NCBI GenBank assembly: GCA_015680685.1
Contig: MNCI01028947.1
Location: forward strand, 664,160-728,159
DNA from: Gnetum montanum
Lineage: Eukaryota; Streptophyta; Gnetopsida; Gnetales; Gnetaceae
Direction of reading: 5' to 3'
Length of the DNA stretch: 64,000 bases
Shown: piece after piece, positions 1 through 12,119 of the stretch
How positions within the stretch are numbered: position 1 is the first letter of the stretch
Layout of the letters: each line of letters begins with the position of its first letter
Translations under genes and position numbers: made by a program
Notes under the pieces: generated by a model
What the model saw: only the letters and a program-made list of their open reading frames with translations
What the model was told of the DNA's origin: nothing
Database searches by the model: none

Positions 1-1330
1 GGTGGATTAAGTTGAAAAAGTGATAGAATATGCTCAAAAATTTGATTTATGTAGAAAAAGATCAAAGTTCATACAACACTAGTAATAGTTAAAAATAAGA
101 AATGAATGATATTTGATATTTTTAATACATTGTGAAGGAATAAAATGAAGAACTTGAAAAGACTAGAATGAAAGTCCCTATGGGATAATAATGCTAGTGA
201 TTTAATTAGTTGGAATACACAATGTTAATTAACCAAAGCTGGAAGTTGGAGATTACACTTACAAAAATTAATCAGACATTTGTAGGAAAACTAATTTAAT
301 AGCTATATGTGATTGAAAAACCATGGGTAAAACTTATGATAGGAACATTTTAGTATGATAGCTTCTTTTCCCATAAGGCCCCCTCAACTACTTATGCTTT
401 AGCCACTTGGTAGGATTTGAGTCTCTTGGCATTAGTTTCAAGAGCATGTGACTACTAATAATGGAGTCATAAGATAGAAAACTTCTTACACTTTTTATTT
501 AAGCAATGTTAATTAAAATTTTCAAAATGAGATTCTTGATCTATTTAAATTCAAATTTTGAAAGGCTACTTTAATACTATGACACTACATTTTCTTTAAT
601 AAATGCTTACATGGGAGAGTTTAAGTTAAAGCCTAGTTATATATACATAGGGCTCACTATTGATAATATTTGTGATAGGTGTCATGAAAATAAGGAAACT
701 TGGATCATTATTTATTTATTTCATGCATAGATAAACTTTTTTTGGATTGAATTCCAATATCAATTTGGATTCTTTGTACCAACAAATGAGACATTACGAA
801 GATTAGTATCCCATTGACCAAATCCAAGAGAATAATAACAATGGAAAAAATTAAATCCCTTAGTTCATATCCTTTTAACTTCCTATGAAAATGTCAAAAT
901 TTATTTTTATTTGGGCAATGTAGATTATCAACCATCTAAGCATTTCAGTAGGCTTTGAAGTTTGAAGTAGATCAAGAGTAGAATAACATTTTTTATTTTA
1001 AGAGGAACACAACAAATACCAATCAAAATAATGTCACTACTTCATTTGTTTAGTTCAAATCTTGTAGTATGATCAAGCTTTTATTTTTTTCTAGTTATGT
1101 ATCACTACTAGGAAATTGATTTTTATTCTTTAATTTATTGTCTTTTATCGATTTGGTTCCTTGATCATCAATAAAATCAAGCATACTTTCTCCTAGAAAG
1201 AAAAAGAAGAAGTTAAATTTGGTTGTACAAGTGGGATTAGTAGAGGAATAGTACATCAATAAATTAATTATGCTCTTTACAAAAGAAAATAAGAAATATC
1301 TAAATAATTATACTTGAGTTATAATCAACA
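1..1330. other. Unassigned AT-rich DNA
   Basis: No open frame of useful length and no motif I recognise on either strand. It lies directly upstream of a decayed LINE reverse transcriptase, so part of it may be the eroded 5' portion of that element, but no endonuclease motif could be read. Confidence 0.4.
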
Positions 1331-1339
1331 ATTTTTTTT

Positions 1340-2190
1340 GGTAAGCTTTTGGACTTTTTTCTAGAATCTATGCTTCGAAAATGAGTTGAAGAAAATTAGA
1401 TACATGCAATTTCTTAAGGTAGGAAGTAGGTGATATCATTCTACTATACATCTTCTCATTATGTTCAAATATTTTGTTAATAGAGAAAAATTTTTATATA
1501 AGAAAAATTTCATCAGCTTTGTATATTTTTCTAGAGCTAGTGAATTTATCATTTAAAGTAAATTATGGATGCACTTCAAAATTTAGAAGTTTCTAGTACA
1601 TTATTAACTACTCTTCAAAAAATTTATAAAAGGTATGCATTCAATTTATAATTGAGTAAGAAAGAATTTTTTAATAGATTAATTCCTATTAAACAAGGAT
1701 GTCCTCTTTCTTCTACTTTATTTAGGTTGTTTATTGATGGACATGAAGAGTAAATGCATAAAATACTAAATCAATTTTATAATTATAATTAGAAGAAATC
1801 CTATTATTTTCTGACTCTATGTTAATGATGTTTCCTAATTTCAAATTAAATGGAAAGATTGTAGTAAATGCTTAATACTCTTGATGACTTTTCTTAGTAG
1901 TTATGAATAAAAATTGATGTCCAAAAAATAAAAATCATGATTTGTGGCATAAATAATAAGATGTATAATTTTACTATAGGACATGAACATGTGGGCATAG
2001 TTTTGTCTTAGAAATCTCTTGACTTAAAATATTTCTACAATTGCAAATGGAATTAGTTCTTTACTCATAGATTTGTAAGTAGTATGGATGTCTTAATTTC
2101 CTTGAAATGTAAATTTAAGAAGGAATCTATTTTAATTTAGGATATCTAAAAATAAATTTATCATGTCATTTTTCAACCAAAACAAAAGTG
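1340..2190 (+). pseudogene. LINE reverse transcriptase relic
   Basis: A degraded plus-strand frame holds the RT palm signature of non-LTR retrotransposons. Around 1690-1740 it reads KQGCPLSSTLFRLFIDG, which fits the family block R-Q-G-C-P-L-S-P-x-L-F. About 30 codons later, LYVNDVS near 1813-1832 takes the place of the catalytic YADD box, with one Asp replaced by Asn. A K-I-K-I-M-I-type block follows near 1920-1945, as in LINEs. Stops and frameshifts are dense, so nothing functional remains. The protein would have copied LINE RNA into DNA at the target site. The clade cannot be fixed from this fragment. It may belong to the same group as the better preserved RT at 40.2-41.2 kb. Confidence 0.7.
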
Positions 2191-3077
2191 AGTTTCTTTT
2201 CATATTTTCTTATCTTTTCATTCTTTCTTTTCTTATTTTCAATATCTAGTAGCTATTCATAAATAGATAGGTTTTGTGATCTTCCTCTTTGAATCAAATT
2301 ATTGTTACTTGAATGCTTGATCTCTTACTGATGAATGAAGTAACTTATGTGAGGTAAGAATGAAGGACATTACAATAAGCTCATTCATTGTCTAACACTT
2401 AGAGATATATTCTTACGTAATAACTAAACAAAAAAATCATGAGTTATTACTAACATAAATCCAATGATCAGTCATTTCTTGATTCATGGTTATTCATAGA
2501 ATTACTTCATATAATGTTTTATCATATCATGTATATGCATAAATATGGAACTACATTTATAACTAATTAGAATTCATGATCATGAACATTAGTTCATTCA
2601 TGAACTACCTTCTTTCTCACCCTAAGATAAAAATACGATCACATATTATTCTATATGTACCATGTAGAGTGCTAGATTCTCCACATCTCTTAATACCTAA
2701 CTATAATTCATACAATATTATATGGATGTATGTATGACTATTCATCATAAATGGATAGATAGAATCTTAAGCAGTAGGTAGTTAAGCCCCTTCTTACACA
2801 TCATGTAAATAGGTAAGTAGGTGTATATTACTTTCATAATGTAAAGATCGCTATAAATTTAGTAGTTTTCTATCATTTTATTTAGTGAACTTGTGCTCAT
2901 TAATTGTGACATTAGTGAGATCAAGAAGAAAGAAACAAAATAGTTTGATGTTTTTGGAACCAACTTGCCTAGCATAGTAATAATAATGTTTTTCATTTCA
3001 CACTACTATCTAATGTGTAAAGCAATAATCATACATATTGTATATAAGCTTTTATCAAAAGGTGACTTGCAAAGTAG
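2191..3077. other. Unassigned DNA with short palindromes
   Basis: No coding signal. The segment carries several ATG/CAT-rich short inverted repeats, the clearest being the 14-bp perfect palindrome TTCATGATCATGAA at 2573-2586 followed by GTTCAT..ATGAAC at 2592-2605. I see no element boundaries. Confidence 0.4.

Positions 3078-3109
<32 letters not shown>
3078..3109. repeat. (TA)n microsatellite
   Basis: An uninterrupted run of alternating T and A, about 16 units, just before the outer end of the minus-strand LTR. It is a plausible slippage-polymorphic site. Confidence 0.95.
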
Positions 3110-3111
<2 letters not shown>

Positions 3112-3253
3112 TAAATAAAGAAATATAAAATTTTATTAAATTACATTACTCTTGATATGATATGATATGAATATGAATATCTCATTTGCAAGTGCTCATC
3201 ATTTACCTATTGTTCCACAAGATGAGAAAATTCTCCTTACCTATTACCAATTA

Positions 3254-4316
3254 TGAATCAAGAACTTAGAAGTTCCCTAATTAAAATCACTGTAGCCACC
3301 AAAATCAAACACAAATTTTACATGGTTTCCCAACTTTGATACATCCACACTCAGAGGGTAGAATCCATGCACACCTTTAGAACTTGTTTATTCAAAATGT
3401 GGTATGAAGGACATCATAACCTTTACAAGCTTTAAGTTCCACTCTAGAGTGTTTTATCACTGTGAAACCACTTAAGCCCACAAGGTCCCAACAAGCTCTA
3501 TATGTGGTTTAAAGAATCCCACAACCCTTACAAATGTGAGCTTCTCTCCAAAGTGTTTTGTTGTTGCAAAACTAGTCAACCTTTCAAGGTCCCAAAAAGA
3601 TCAATGAATTTATCTTTCTACAAGAAGCACATCAACCTCAAAGGGCTACAAGAAAGAAAGGGAAAGAATAAGGAAAGAGTGTAACTTGATTTACAGATCC
3701 CTTTTACTTAAGGCTCAATACAATCAATACAAGAAAATGATGATACAATGAAAGACAATCACAAGATTTCTTTGAGCAACCTTGAATTGATTTGATAATG
3801 GTATTACTTACACAATTTCTAATAAATTCTCTTTGTCTTATACTCTTGGAGTTTTCAAAACCTCCTTAGAATTTCTGCAATGGCTACTAAATGGATAGTA
3901 TAGACATCTACTTTGAGAATGAGATGTCTATTTATGAACACTTCCAATGTAGGAGAGACATCTATATTTAAGTATAGACATCTACTTGTAGACATCTATC
4001 TTTCAAGATAAACGTCTACTATTTTTCATAGACATTTACTCGAATTATACACTTTGGAATTTGAAACATTCTATTATCAATTTGATATCTTAGCATTATT
4101 TAGAACATCTTTTTTTGGCTTGTATACTCCATTTCTATCCATGCTCTCATCTTGTCCATTTAGTCTTCCTTTTTGACAGCTAATCATGGATCTTGTTCTT
4201 GAAGTCTTAGATCTTCATGTAAAGTCCTTGTTCATGGTCATGCAAAACTATCATCAAACATACATATTCTATATTCTCCATTTTCTATAAGGTTTTGACA
4301 TACCAAAGGGTCAACA
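3254..4316 (-). repeat. Copia-like family LTR, copy 1 (3' LTR, minus strand)
   Basis: Read on the minus strand this begins TGTTGACCC at 4316 and ends near 3254. It is clearly homologous to the LTRs at 41748-42793, 57593-58611 and 61638-62725: all share the opening TATGTCAAAA block, the central array of AGACATCT/AGATGTCT words, and the terminal part with the GTTGTGGGATCC-like and GGTTGATGTGCTTC blocks. It is preceded (minus orientation) by the purine-rich tract AAAAATGAGAAGAT, so it is the 3' LTR of an element whose internal part lies to the right. The small plus-strand open frame at 3502-3684 lies antisense inside the LTR and is incidental. Confidence 0.85.
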
Positions 4317-4335
4317 ATCTTCTCATTTTTGGTGA
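4317..4335 (-). promoter_or_regulatory. Polypurine tract of copia-like copy 1
   Basis: On the minus strand the sequence ACCAAAAATGAGAAGAT directly abuts the LTR start TGTTGACC. The same position in copy 3 reads ACCAAAAAAGAGGAGAT. Purine runs at this position prime plus-strand DNA synthesis in LTR elements, so the match in two copies fixes the orientation. Confidence 0.75.
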
Positions 4336-4842
4336 TGTCCAAAACTTAAGAAAATGGGTTAGTGCATTTCATAGTATATAAATTAAATGATAAACGTTAA
4401 AATCACTTAATATATATGGATTCCAATGATAGCAAAGGGTATCATTATAATAAGGATAGAAAGGCCCGAGTCAATGGATTCAAATCACATGAATCCTCAA
4501 GAAGGATAAACTAATAATACAAAGAGATCTCTATAATCTATCCAAAGGTAAAACCTATATTCATAATATGTCATGCTACCAAAAACATAGCTGTCCATAT
4601 ACATAAATATGATATCCATCCATAAAAGATCAACAACAATATATACTATCACAAATTGTCCATCATCACAAATACCATCATAAGCTGTCCATCATGACAA
4701 ACTATCCAAAAGGATCATAAAATATCCTATCCATACAAATAACCATAAACATATCCATAATGCATACAAATATCCACCATATCCACAAAATTCTCCCTCT
4801 TTTTGAACATGACCAAAAAGGAGGAATCATCAAAAGAGCCTA

Positions 4843-6513
4843 TCCATTAACCTCAGTAGCATCATCAGAATTGTTGTCAAAGGTAGTTATTGCATGAGAA
4901 GGCTTGTATCTATTCTCTTGATCATCATCACTACTAGTACTAGGGCTAGTATTAGAGATGTGTTGCACATAATTATCATCTAAAGATGGAATGTGTACAG
5001 GAGCTCTCCAAGAACATAGCTTCACCCAAAGCTGAGATGATGTGGGTGGATGAGATGGAGCCTACTGAGAAGATGAGGAAGCATCATTCCTATAGTATTT
5101 AATAGGATCAACTGGTCTCCATTGAGATGACGGTCCAAATATGTCCTCCATCACTTGCTACTCAAATGTCTATGAAGCATCATCATGAATATGAGAATTA
5201 GGTCTAGGTTGCATAGGAATAGGAAACTCCACTTGGACATGTGAAGGCATTGCATCAAGTTGTTTAGAATATAAGGCATTTTCCAAGTCATATGCTTGGG
5301 ATGCCTAATAGCTATTAAGTGCCTAGCTAGAGTAGGACAGTCCTCCTTAGTGTCTGATATGTAAGGAGTGGTAATATCCTCAAACTAGTAACCATATGGA
5401 GGAAGAGATACTCTAGTTGCATACATTCTCTTACAAAGGTAAGAGAGGTTCCAACCAATCATCCCAAGAGTCTTAGCAAAAGGTTGATTTCGTTCGGCCA
5501 CTAACAAATTTGGACATTCTCAATTGAGGAGAGGCTTGGGAAGGTGACACAGATCCCTTCTTCCTTACTTTCTAAAGCTTGGTGCTTGATTCTATAGATT
5601 TAGGATGAATGATGCTTCTTTTCTATGAATATTCACCAAGGCTCCTCTTACCTTTAAGTAAAGGCATATCAAGAATAGGAAATCCTCTTTAATGGATCAA
5701 AAAATTGATGAGAAGAGGATTCCCATAAATTCTCTCCCTAGTGAAGAGACCTAACATGTCTCTACAAAGGACATGCCCCAAGTCTAATGGTTGATCATTA
5801 AGAAGGTAATAAAGAACAAAAGCTTGAGCAAATAAAAAATAGTTTTAACTTTCCCCTTTTACAATGAAATTGTAAAACAAAATAAGGGAGAGGATGGAAA
5901 CATCTAAGAACATTTGACTTCTAAGGACTTTTCCACTATGCAAAGACATTGATTGACTAAACAAAACATCATAATATTCATCTTGGAAAATAGAGATTAC
6001 ACCATTTGAAAAAATATCATATATAGAATAGATTGTAACCCTATGAACATTTGAACTAGGGATGCCAAGAATGGCATTGACAACCTAGAGAATGACTTTA
6101 ATCAAAATCCCTCCAATAGTAGATGTAAAGGCTCTAATTGTAGCATTAGTAATTGTAATGTTACTATAAAATTCCTAGTGAGGATCTCAGGGATATAAAA
6201 TTTCATAGAAATAAAGGTTACCCAATTTAAAACTTAGAAAATATCATTAGCCACTTCTAACAGGGCTACTAAAATTAAAGGGATCTCTAAGATACTATTG
6301 AAATGAAGTGAGTTACCTCAAATCTATGATATGCTTCAATGGACTAAAATTGAAATAAATATGTGTTGGTAGTACTTGATGATGCTCCCTTGGACTTCTT
6401 GCTCTTACTTAGTAAAGGCCTAGGCATCCCAATCTTCTTGTGCACAATTGATTTGCAAGGAGATGCACAAATAACCACTATTGTGAAATCCCTAATCATC
6501 TGCTCTTGGTCAT
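4843..6513 (-). pseudogene. Second ORF of copia-like family, putative plant transposon protein type
   Basis: A degraded minus-strand coding region of about 550 codons. The centre reads FAQAFVLYYLLNDQPLDL followed by RDMLGLFTRERI (near 5720-5840). That resembles the block in proteins annotated in plants as putative transposon protein (Transposase_32-like), where an L-L-Y-x-L-x-x-x-x-x-I-D-x-G pattern recurs. The acidic C-terminus, with SDDDQENRYKPSHAI near 4880-4930, aligns with SDDDE.ETYKASCAI in copy 3 at 61.1 kb, so the ORF belongs to the family and is not a chance frame. A start at the ATG at 6511-6513 is suggested because copy 3 has an equivalent ATG after the same motif array. Function unknown; the similarity was judged by eye. 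Stops and frameshifts show it is dead. Confidence 0.55.
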
Positions 6514-6594
6514 CTATGCTTGGATGAGGAAGAATGATGGAAAAAGGAATTATTATATCTAAATAATCATGGATGTTGAGGGTTTTTCATGAAA

Positions 6595-6720
6595 AGTTGG
6601 ATGTCTAACTCAACTAGTAGATGTTTATCCTATGACTAACAAAATCTAGATAGATGTCTATCTCCAAATGTAGATGTCTATCTTCATGTGTAGATGTCTA
6701 ATGCTAGATGTATAAATAGG
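6595..6720. promoter_or_regulatory. AGATGTCT motif array upstream of the second ORF
   Basis: Three exact AGATGTCT words (near 6651, 6670 and 6691), each inside TAGATGTCTA, with degenerate copies on both sides, packed into about 120 bp. The same word and its reverse complement are clustered in the family LTRs and at the equivalent place in copy 3 (60.13-60.24 kb). The position upstream of the second ORF start suggests an internal promoter or enhancer. This is inference. Confidence 0.55.
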
Positions 6721-8519
6721 TAGTAAGATATGATAGGTTTAGGGGATAGCTACCATGGATTATATTCCTCCAAGAATTTTAAATGAGATGGAAAAATGAA
6801 AACTTACCTCTACTTATCTTGATTACTAATGGAGATGATGATGTCTAAGGATATTGGAAGAGGTTCTTCTTTTGAAGTTCCTCTTTTCATATAAATTTCT
6901 TGAATTTCTAATATCTGGATTCCTTTCAAAAAATTGTTAGTTAGAGTCCTTTCATCTTCTCCCTTTCAAATAATTCTCCTTTCCTTTTTGACTTATCTTC
7001 TACTTGTTTTCATCTTGTAAGATTTCCTTTCTATGTGCAATTCGATAACACCAAGGAGTCTTATGATATGACCAAGTATTCATGTGGTGATATTTTAAAT
7101 TGCAATCCTCCTTTATTGGTAATGGTAGTAATCATTACTACATTTACCACGTTGGTTATAGCTATTAGTAGCTTGGATTTGATCCAACTGTAGAATTCTC
7201 ATTGACTTGAAGAATCTTGTTATAACATATGATGATTAATGGCTCTCTTTGTAGTGATGAGTGTGTGACAACCTACTTCTTTATTTATTTAATAATCATT
7301 CTTACTTAGTGTATTTCTTAGGTAGGGAAAAGAAAATAAAGGAAAAATTCTACATTTATATTCTTTCAACTTTATCATAAATGAGTATGTCACATTACTT
7401 ACAATTTTCTTATCTTGTCCTTTGCGTAATATTTGGCTTCATATCAATAATATCATTTGGAATAAGAAGATTATGAAAGAAAATAATGGGGATAAACCCT
7501 AAATCCACTAAATATGAAACTTAAATGTATAGTCAAATAGATCAAACATAACATCTCTAACTAAAGGAGTGTGATAATTGAACTGATTAGTACATTATAT
7601 GGTTTTTCATCATTACCTTACTTTAGCACTTAGTGGGTTCTTGTTTACTAGCCAAGTTGCTTGATACTAGTACATCATAAATGCTTAGGTGGATCAAAGA
7701 GGCACTCAAATCATGTCAGTCGAAGAAGATAACTTGTATAGCTAGATGCTACCTATGAGATTTTTAGCAAAATAGTTTTTCTAGCACTTAGGGCCTCCAG
7801 CCAATTTCTTTATCAAAACTTGTTTGCCCCATTTCCAACGTTGACTTGAAAGTTTTAGATTTGTAATTTTTAGACAAAACTTTCAAGCCCCTTGCAAAAG
7901 CCAATGCTACTCCCCATACCCCATACAACCAAAGTCTAGCATGGAAGTTGCAGGTGTTTGGGCTTTTAAAATTTTCACAATAATTGCTGTGAAATTTCTA
8001 AAGGCAACATTGATTTTCTTCTACAATTTTTACCCCTTTTTTGCTACAAAAATTTTCTCAGTTTTTCCAATGTTGGTGGATTTAACACCCAAATCCCATC
8101 CCCCTAGTTGTGAAAATTGGAAACTTTCCAAAACCTTCTTTTTATGGAAAATCAAACTTTCCACTTTGGTTTCCAACCCTTTCTCCTACTCCAACATTGA
8201 AATAAAAGGTGTAAGATCTTCCATCTTACCCCTTTTCTTTTCCCCATGCTATATCCTAGTGTAGGTGTAGTTACAAAGCTAAGAGTGGGTGGAGTGTGAT
8301 ACCACCTATTTTTCATTTTTAGTAAAGGGGTATACCACCTATTGTAACCACTTACTATTTATAGTAAGTAACCCATTTTCGGTTGTTTTTGCTTTATTTC
8401 TGTCATTTTTTCATTTTCATCTATTTTTAAATTCCACTTGTTGGAAGTTGCACTTTATTTAACGTTTTGCAACCTCATTTAGCCATTTTAACATCTTTTT
8501 ACCATGTCTTTTTAGCAGT
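6721..8519. other. Unassigned, repeat-like DNA between two elements
   Basis: The gag region expected for copia-like copy 1 is not visible here: I found no zinc-knuckle C-x2-C-x4-H-x4-C on the minus strand, so that copy is truncated somewhere after about 6.9 kb. From roughly 7.79 to 8.29 kb a region with several CCCC runs looks like the end of an unrelated LTR. Near 8293, TGATACCACC resembles the start TGAAACACCACC of the gypsy LTRs at 21522 and 33792. No reliable boundaries. Confidence 0.35.
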
Positions 8520-9570
8520 CAACCAAGTTGCCTTTTACATTCATTGATAATGGCTTTGACAAGCAGGCCATGAGGATATATGACCCTAAGATCCTATTGT
8601 GGTTGAGTGTAGGTAGCCCTTGATGCTTAGGAGATGAAGTCCTAAATTTTCAGTCATAAATGAACATCACTATAACTACTTTTAGGATAAAATTCAAGCT
8701 AGCATGTTGATTCTACATGTAGAAGCAGAAGCCAAAAGGAAGTACAAGTTCATACACCGAGATGGAAAGGAGTACATTCCTTCCTCATATAGCCAAATAT
8801 GCCTAACAGACATCTATGCTAGATTCCTATCTCAACTAATTAAGATGGATGACAAGGATGAGAAGCATAGCTCACAGGAGCAACAAGTAGAAGAGGATGA
8901 ATTCAAGGTAGAATTTGAGCCTAAAAACATCCAACATGGATTGTTCCAACAAACAACCCCAAGGACCATAGTATCTTAATCTACCACCTTTATATCCTCC
9001 ATGGGCTAGATGCTACCATCCTCTATCCATTCCTACCTAATGATGTTTGGTATCCCACCAATTATTATTGTGCATGAAACATAATTGGTATCGCAATCAA
9101 CCACGTTCCACTTCTCTATGCCATTCACCACCCAACCACAATTCATACAATCTTCAATGGTGATTGTCACCACCACAACCCTATTGACCAATCAAGTGGG
9201 ATCCATCATGGGATCCAAAGCAATCCAAGGGTCACGTACCCCCTTTGTTTTGTTTGTGCCCTAGATACCAACATAAACATCTTTCTCCTTGTTTGGTTCA
9301 CAAATCATAGTAATGATGCAAAATTTTCCCTGCATCCTACAATCGATAGTGAGGCAACAAGACTCTCAATAAATGCCACAACCTTTTGTGCAAACCCCAT
9401 AGCCAACAGGGGCACCACAAGTCCTAGTTCAAGCTTTGCAAATGATCTAGGACCTAATGGAGGAGTTGAAGAGGCTTAAAGCCTATACATCCCAAAGCGT
9501 TAAGATTATGGAGTTTTATTAGGATGATCCCATCATGCCTATGGTCCCACCGTTGATGCTTCCTCCTAGT
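8520..9570 (+). pseudogene. Ty3/gypsy gag N-terminal region (fragment A)
   Basis: An open stretch at 8704-8979 and the decayed frame around it correspond to the region upstream of the gypsy gag domain. The same blocks appear, more decayed, at 36.3-36.7 kb: a W/R-D-G-x-E-Y-I-P box (HRDGKEYIPSS here, HWDG.EYIPFL there), an acidic E-E-D-E-F-x block and a Gln/Pro-rich tail. That places the two copies in one family. The product would be the structural coat protein of the element. No clear start codon is fixed. Confidence 0.6.
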
Positions 9571-9579
9571 GCCCCTATC

Positions 9580-10110
9580 TCTTAATTCAACAAGTACAAA
9601 GGAGAAGATGATCCCAATGCTTACCTTTTAACCTTTCAATTTGAGGGCTTGTCATTGCAACCATGGCCACAGACCATAATGAGGATCTTCCCTATCTCCC
9701 TGATAGGGAAAGTGCTTAACTTGAATCATGTCTTACCTAGAGGATCTATATCCTCTCTTGAGGACCTACTATCCCAATTCATTAACTACTTCAAGTACAA
9801 GTTGAATATTGACACCATACTTGACAAGCTAATGAAGGTCAAGCAAGGAGCACTTGAACCAATACATAAGTTCATCCAATGATGAAACAATCTACTAAAT
9901 GAGATACCGAAGCCTATAGCGAAAACCCACCTTTTGGCTATACTCAAGGAGGAGGTTAATGATTTTATTAAGACTAAGTTGTATGACCTTGATCCATAGT
10001 CACTTAGTCAAGCATTCTCCTAGACCAAAAACATAAAAGATGCTATGGATGCTAGTCAAGATCTTACTTACATGGCATACAAGAACCAACAAATGCAGAG
10101 AGACAAAGAA
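9580..10110 (+). pseudogene. Ty3/gypsy gag core (Retrotrans_gag type)
   Basis: The frame reads KYKGEDDPNAYLLTFQ and then, from 9649, an open run of 77 codons including LPRGSISSLEDLLSQFI and VKQGALEPIHKFIQ. This is the typical retrotransposon gag pattern: K-Y-x-G-x-x-D-P-x-x-H-L, P-x-G-S-I-x-S-x-x-x-L, then K-Q-x-x-x-E-x-L-x-x-Y/F. The copy at 37.33-37.88 kb matches block by block (LPRGSIFSLKDLLS; MQVNKGHLELM.KFIQ). The open run ends at a TGA where the family normally has Arg, consistent with CpG decay. The protein assembles the cytoplasmic particle that packages element RNA. Here it is only a remnant. Confidence 0.85.
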
Positions 10111-11330
10111 AGAGGTAAGCAAACAATGTAGTTGTGGCCACAGTGCCCAAGGAAGACAAAATGACTAACCAAGGGCTGAGAAACAATCAACATAGGGTCA
10201 CTACTAACAAAACATGATAACCATCCATCAACCTCTAGGACCACTAGATCAATTGCTCCTAGGACTAGCTTTGAACAGAAGGACAGGATTAAATATACTA
10301 GCTTGCCTTTAAAGCCATGAACTTTTCAATCAACTATTTAAGTGTGGGAGGATCCAATACAAGAAGATGTCTAAAGCTACTCATGAAAATCATGAAAGAC
10401 TATGTGAGATAGCCAAGGATCCCACTTGGGAAACCAAGGATGATCCCCAGTTGCCAAAGTATTTCAAGCTCAACTACTTCTACCACTACCATCAATTGCC
10501 TGGTTATGATATTCACTTCTACCACATGCTAACGGATGACTTGTAAAAGATGATAGATAGGGACAAGTTGATCCTTAATGCATCTAACCCTATTTGATGC
10601 CAAAATTAGTCAATGCACATGTACAAGGATCCATTGAAGAACAACAACCTCTCATACATTATATCGACATTCAACATTGATGAAAATTAAAGACCCACAA
10701 GGGAACCATTTGTGGTTGGAGTATCCCCTCATAATGAAAGGAGCTCTTTAGCCTCTACTAGCTCAACACCCCCTTTTTTTATAACGATACCACCACCTAC
10801 ACCTCTGAAGGAGCCTTTTGTCATCAAGGTGACCCAACTAGTCACAACCCAACCAACCCCTACAACCACCTAATGATCCTACATCATGGCTAATGCAATG
10901 GCTTCTTTCTCACAACTAACAAATGAAAACCAAAAGGCCTTAACCAAGCATAGGAAGAAGCCTAATTAGAAGTCCAATAACAAAGAAGACAAGCAAGCCA
11001 AGGCACATAATGAAGTGGCCCACTAAAGCCCATTCCTATAGCATCTGTGTTCATCACCTCATCAACTTAGGATGATTGCATAAGCAAACCATGGGAGGAT
11101 CCTAAGATCCAAGGGAAAAAGAGAGACGAAAAGCCACAACCACCACCTAAAAATGAGGTACGCATTTTTGAGTGCATTAAGGAAGTTAAGCATAATTGGG
11201 ATGATAAGGCCATGGGCAACAACAAAAATTTCTTAAGTACGATGGAGCAAGTTAGATAGTTTCTTAAGTAGAAAAAAACAACCCTCACATTGTATGACTT
11301 GGTCATGACTTTTAATATACATCATGAAGT
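10111..11330 (+). pseudogene. Gypsy gag C-terminal and linker region
   Basis: Decayed continuation of the gag frame. A segment near 10.46-10.60 kb reads YFYHYHQLPGYDIHFYH, which sits where family members have the F-C-x-x-H-x-x-x-G-H-x-x-x-x-C zinc-knuckle-like block; the cysteines are mostly lost. Pro/Thr-rich and Lys-rich linkers follow (10.7-11.0 kb). The minus-strand open frame at 11067-11306 is antisense to this and not a gene. Confidence 0.6.
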
Positions 11331-11339
11331 AATTATAAA

Positions 11340-11870
11340 AATGTTGACTTCTATCCCCATTAGTGAGGACATCACTGCTAACGAAGAATCCACCCATGCA
11401 GTGATGGTGCCTTCTTCACAGAGGTAGACAAAGTCAACATCAGTACTATTTAATGATAGTAAAATCAAAACTAGTCCCCAAAATAGCAAAGTAACTAGGG
11501 CTCCTCTCTTTATTACAATATGGGTTGGGTAGTATAGGATGCATCAAGTACATGTAGATGATCTAGCTACAAAAAATATCATCCCATGCACCATAGTTGA
11601 ACATCTAGGCTTAACTGAGAAAATTCAACATATAAGAACATTAGCTCTTAAATTTTTTAATGGATCAGAAGTTACTATTAAGGGATTCATCACCTTAGAC
11701 TTTGTGGCAAGGAGATAGTTCCTCACAACTGTCAATTTCTTGGTGGTAGAGGAAACACTAGGGTTCAACCTCATCTTAGGTAGATCTTGGTTGGCTTAAT
11801 TACGAGCTATATCCTTGACGATCGACCAAGAAATACACCTCCCTTATGAGGGATGTGAAATCACCAATTT
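11340..11870 (+). pseudogene. Gypsy aspartic protease domain
   Basis: The frame reads MLTSIPISEDI, then MHQVHVDDLATKNIIPC, EHLGLTEKIQ, TVNFLVVEETLGFNLILGR and SWLA. This is the order of a Ty3/gypsy protease: active-site loop (family V-D-x-G-A/S-x-x-N-I), L-G-L helix, and the I-L-G-R-x-W-L flap-side block. The active-site Gly is Leu here, so the enzyme would be dead even without the stops. The protease cuts the polyprotein into gag, RT, RNase H and integrase. The homologous region on the opposite strand at 32.7-33.5 kb carries the same blocks. The element breaks off near 12.1 kb before any RT. Confidence 0.8.
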
Positions 11871-12119
11871 GCGATGATAACACAATTCCCCTAGCAATTA
11901 CCAATGTAGGCATCAAGTAGGGATTTGAAGTAGAGTTCCAAGAGGAAACTCCAAGCCACAAAGTTGAACAGCCCAAGGGAGTTAAGAAAGCCAAAGGAAA
12001 CAATGATGGGCCAGAAGACACTCTATGGGGAGAGCTTCCCTTTAATATCATTAGTAAAGGGGATGGAGAGTACAAGCTTATGCAAAATAGGTCTTATATG
12101 TTTCCTAATCTCTCGAAAC

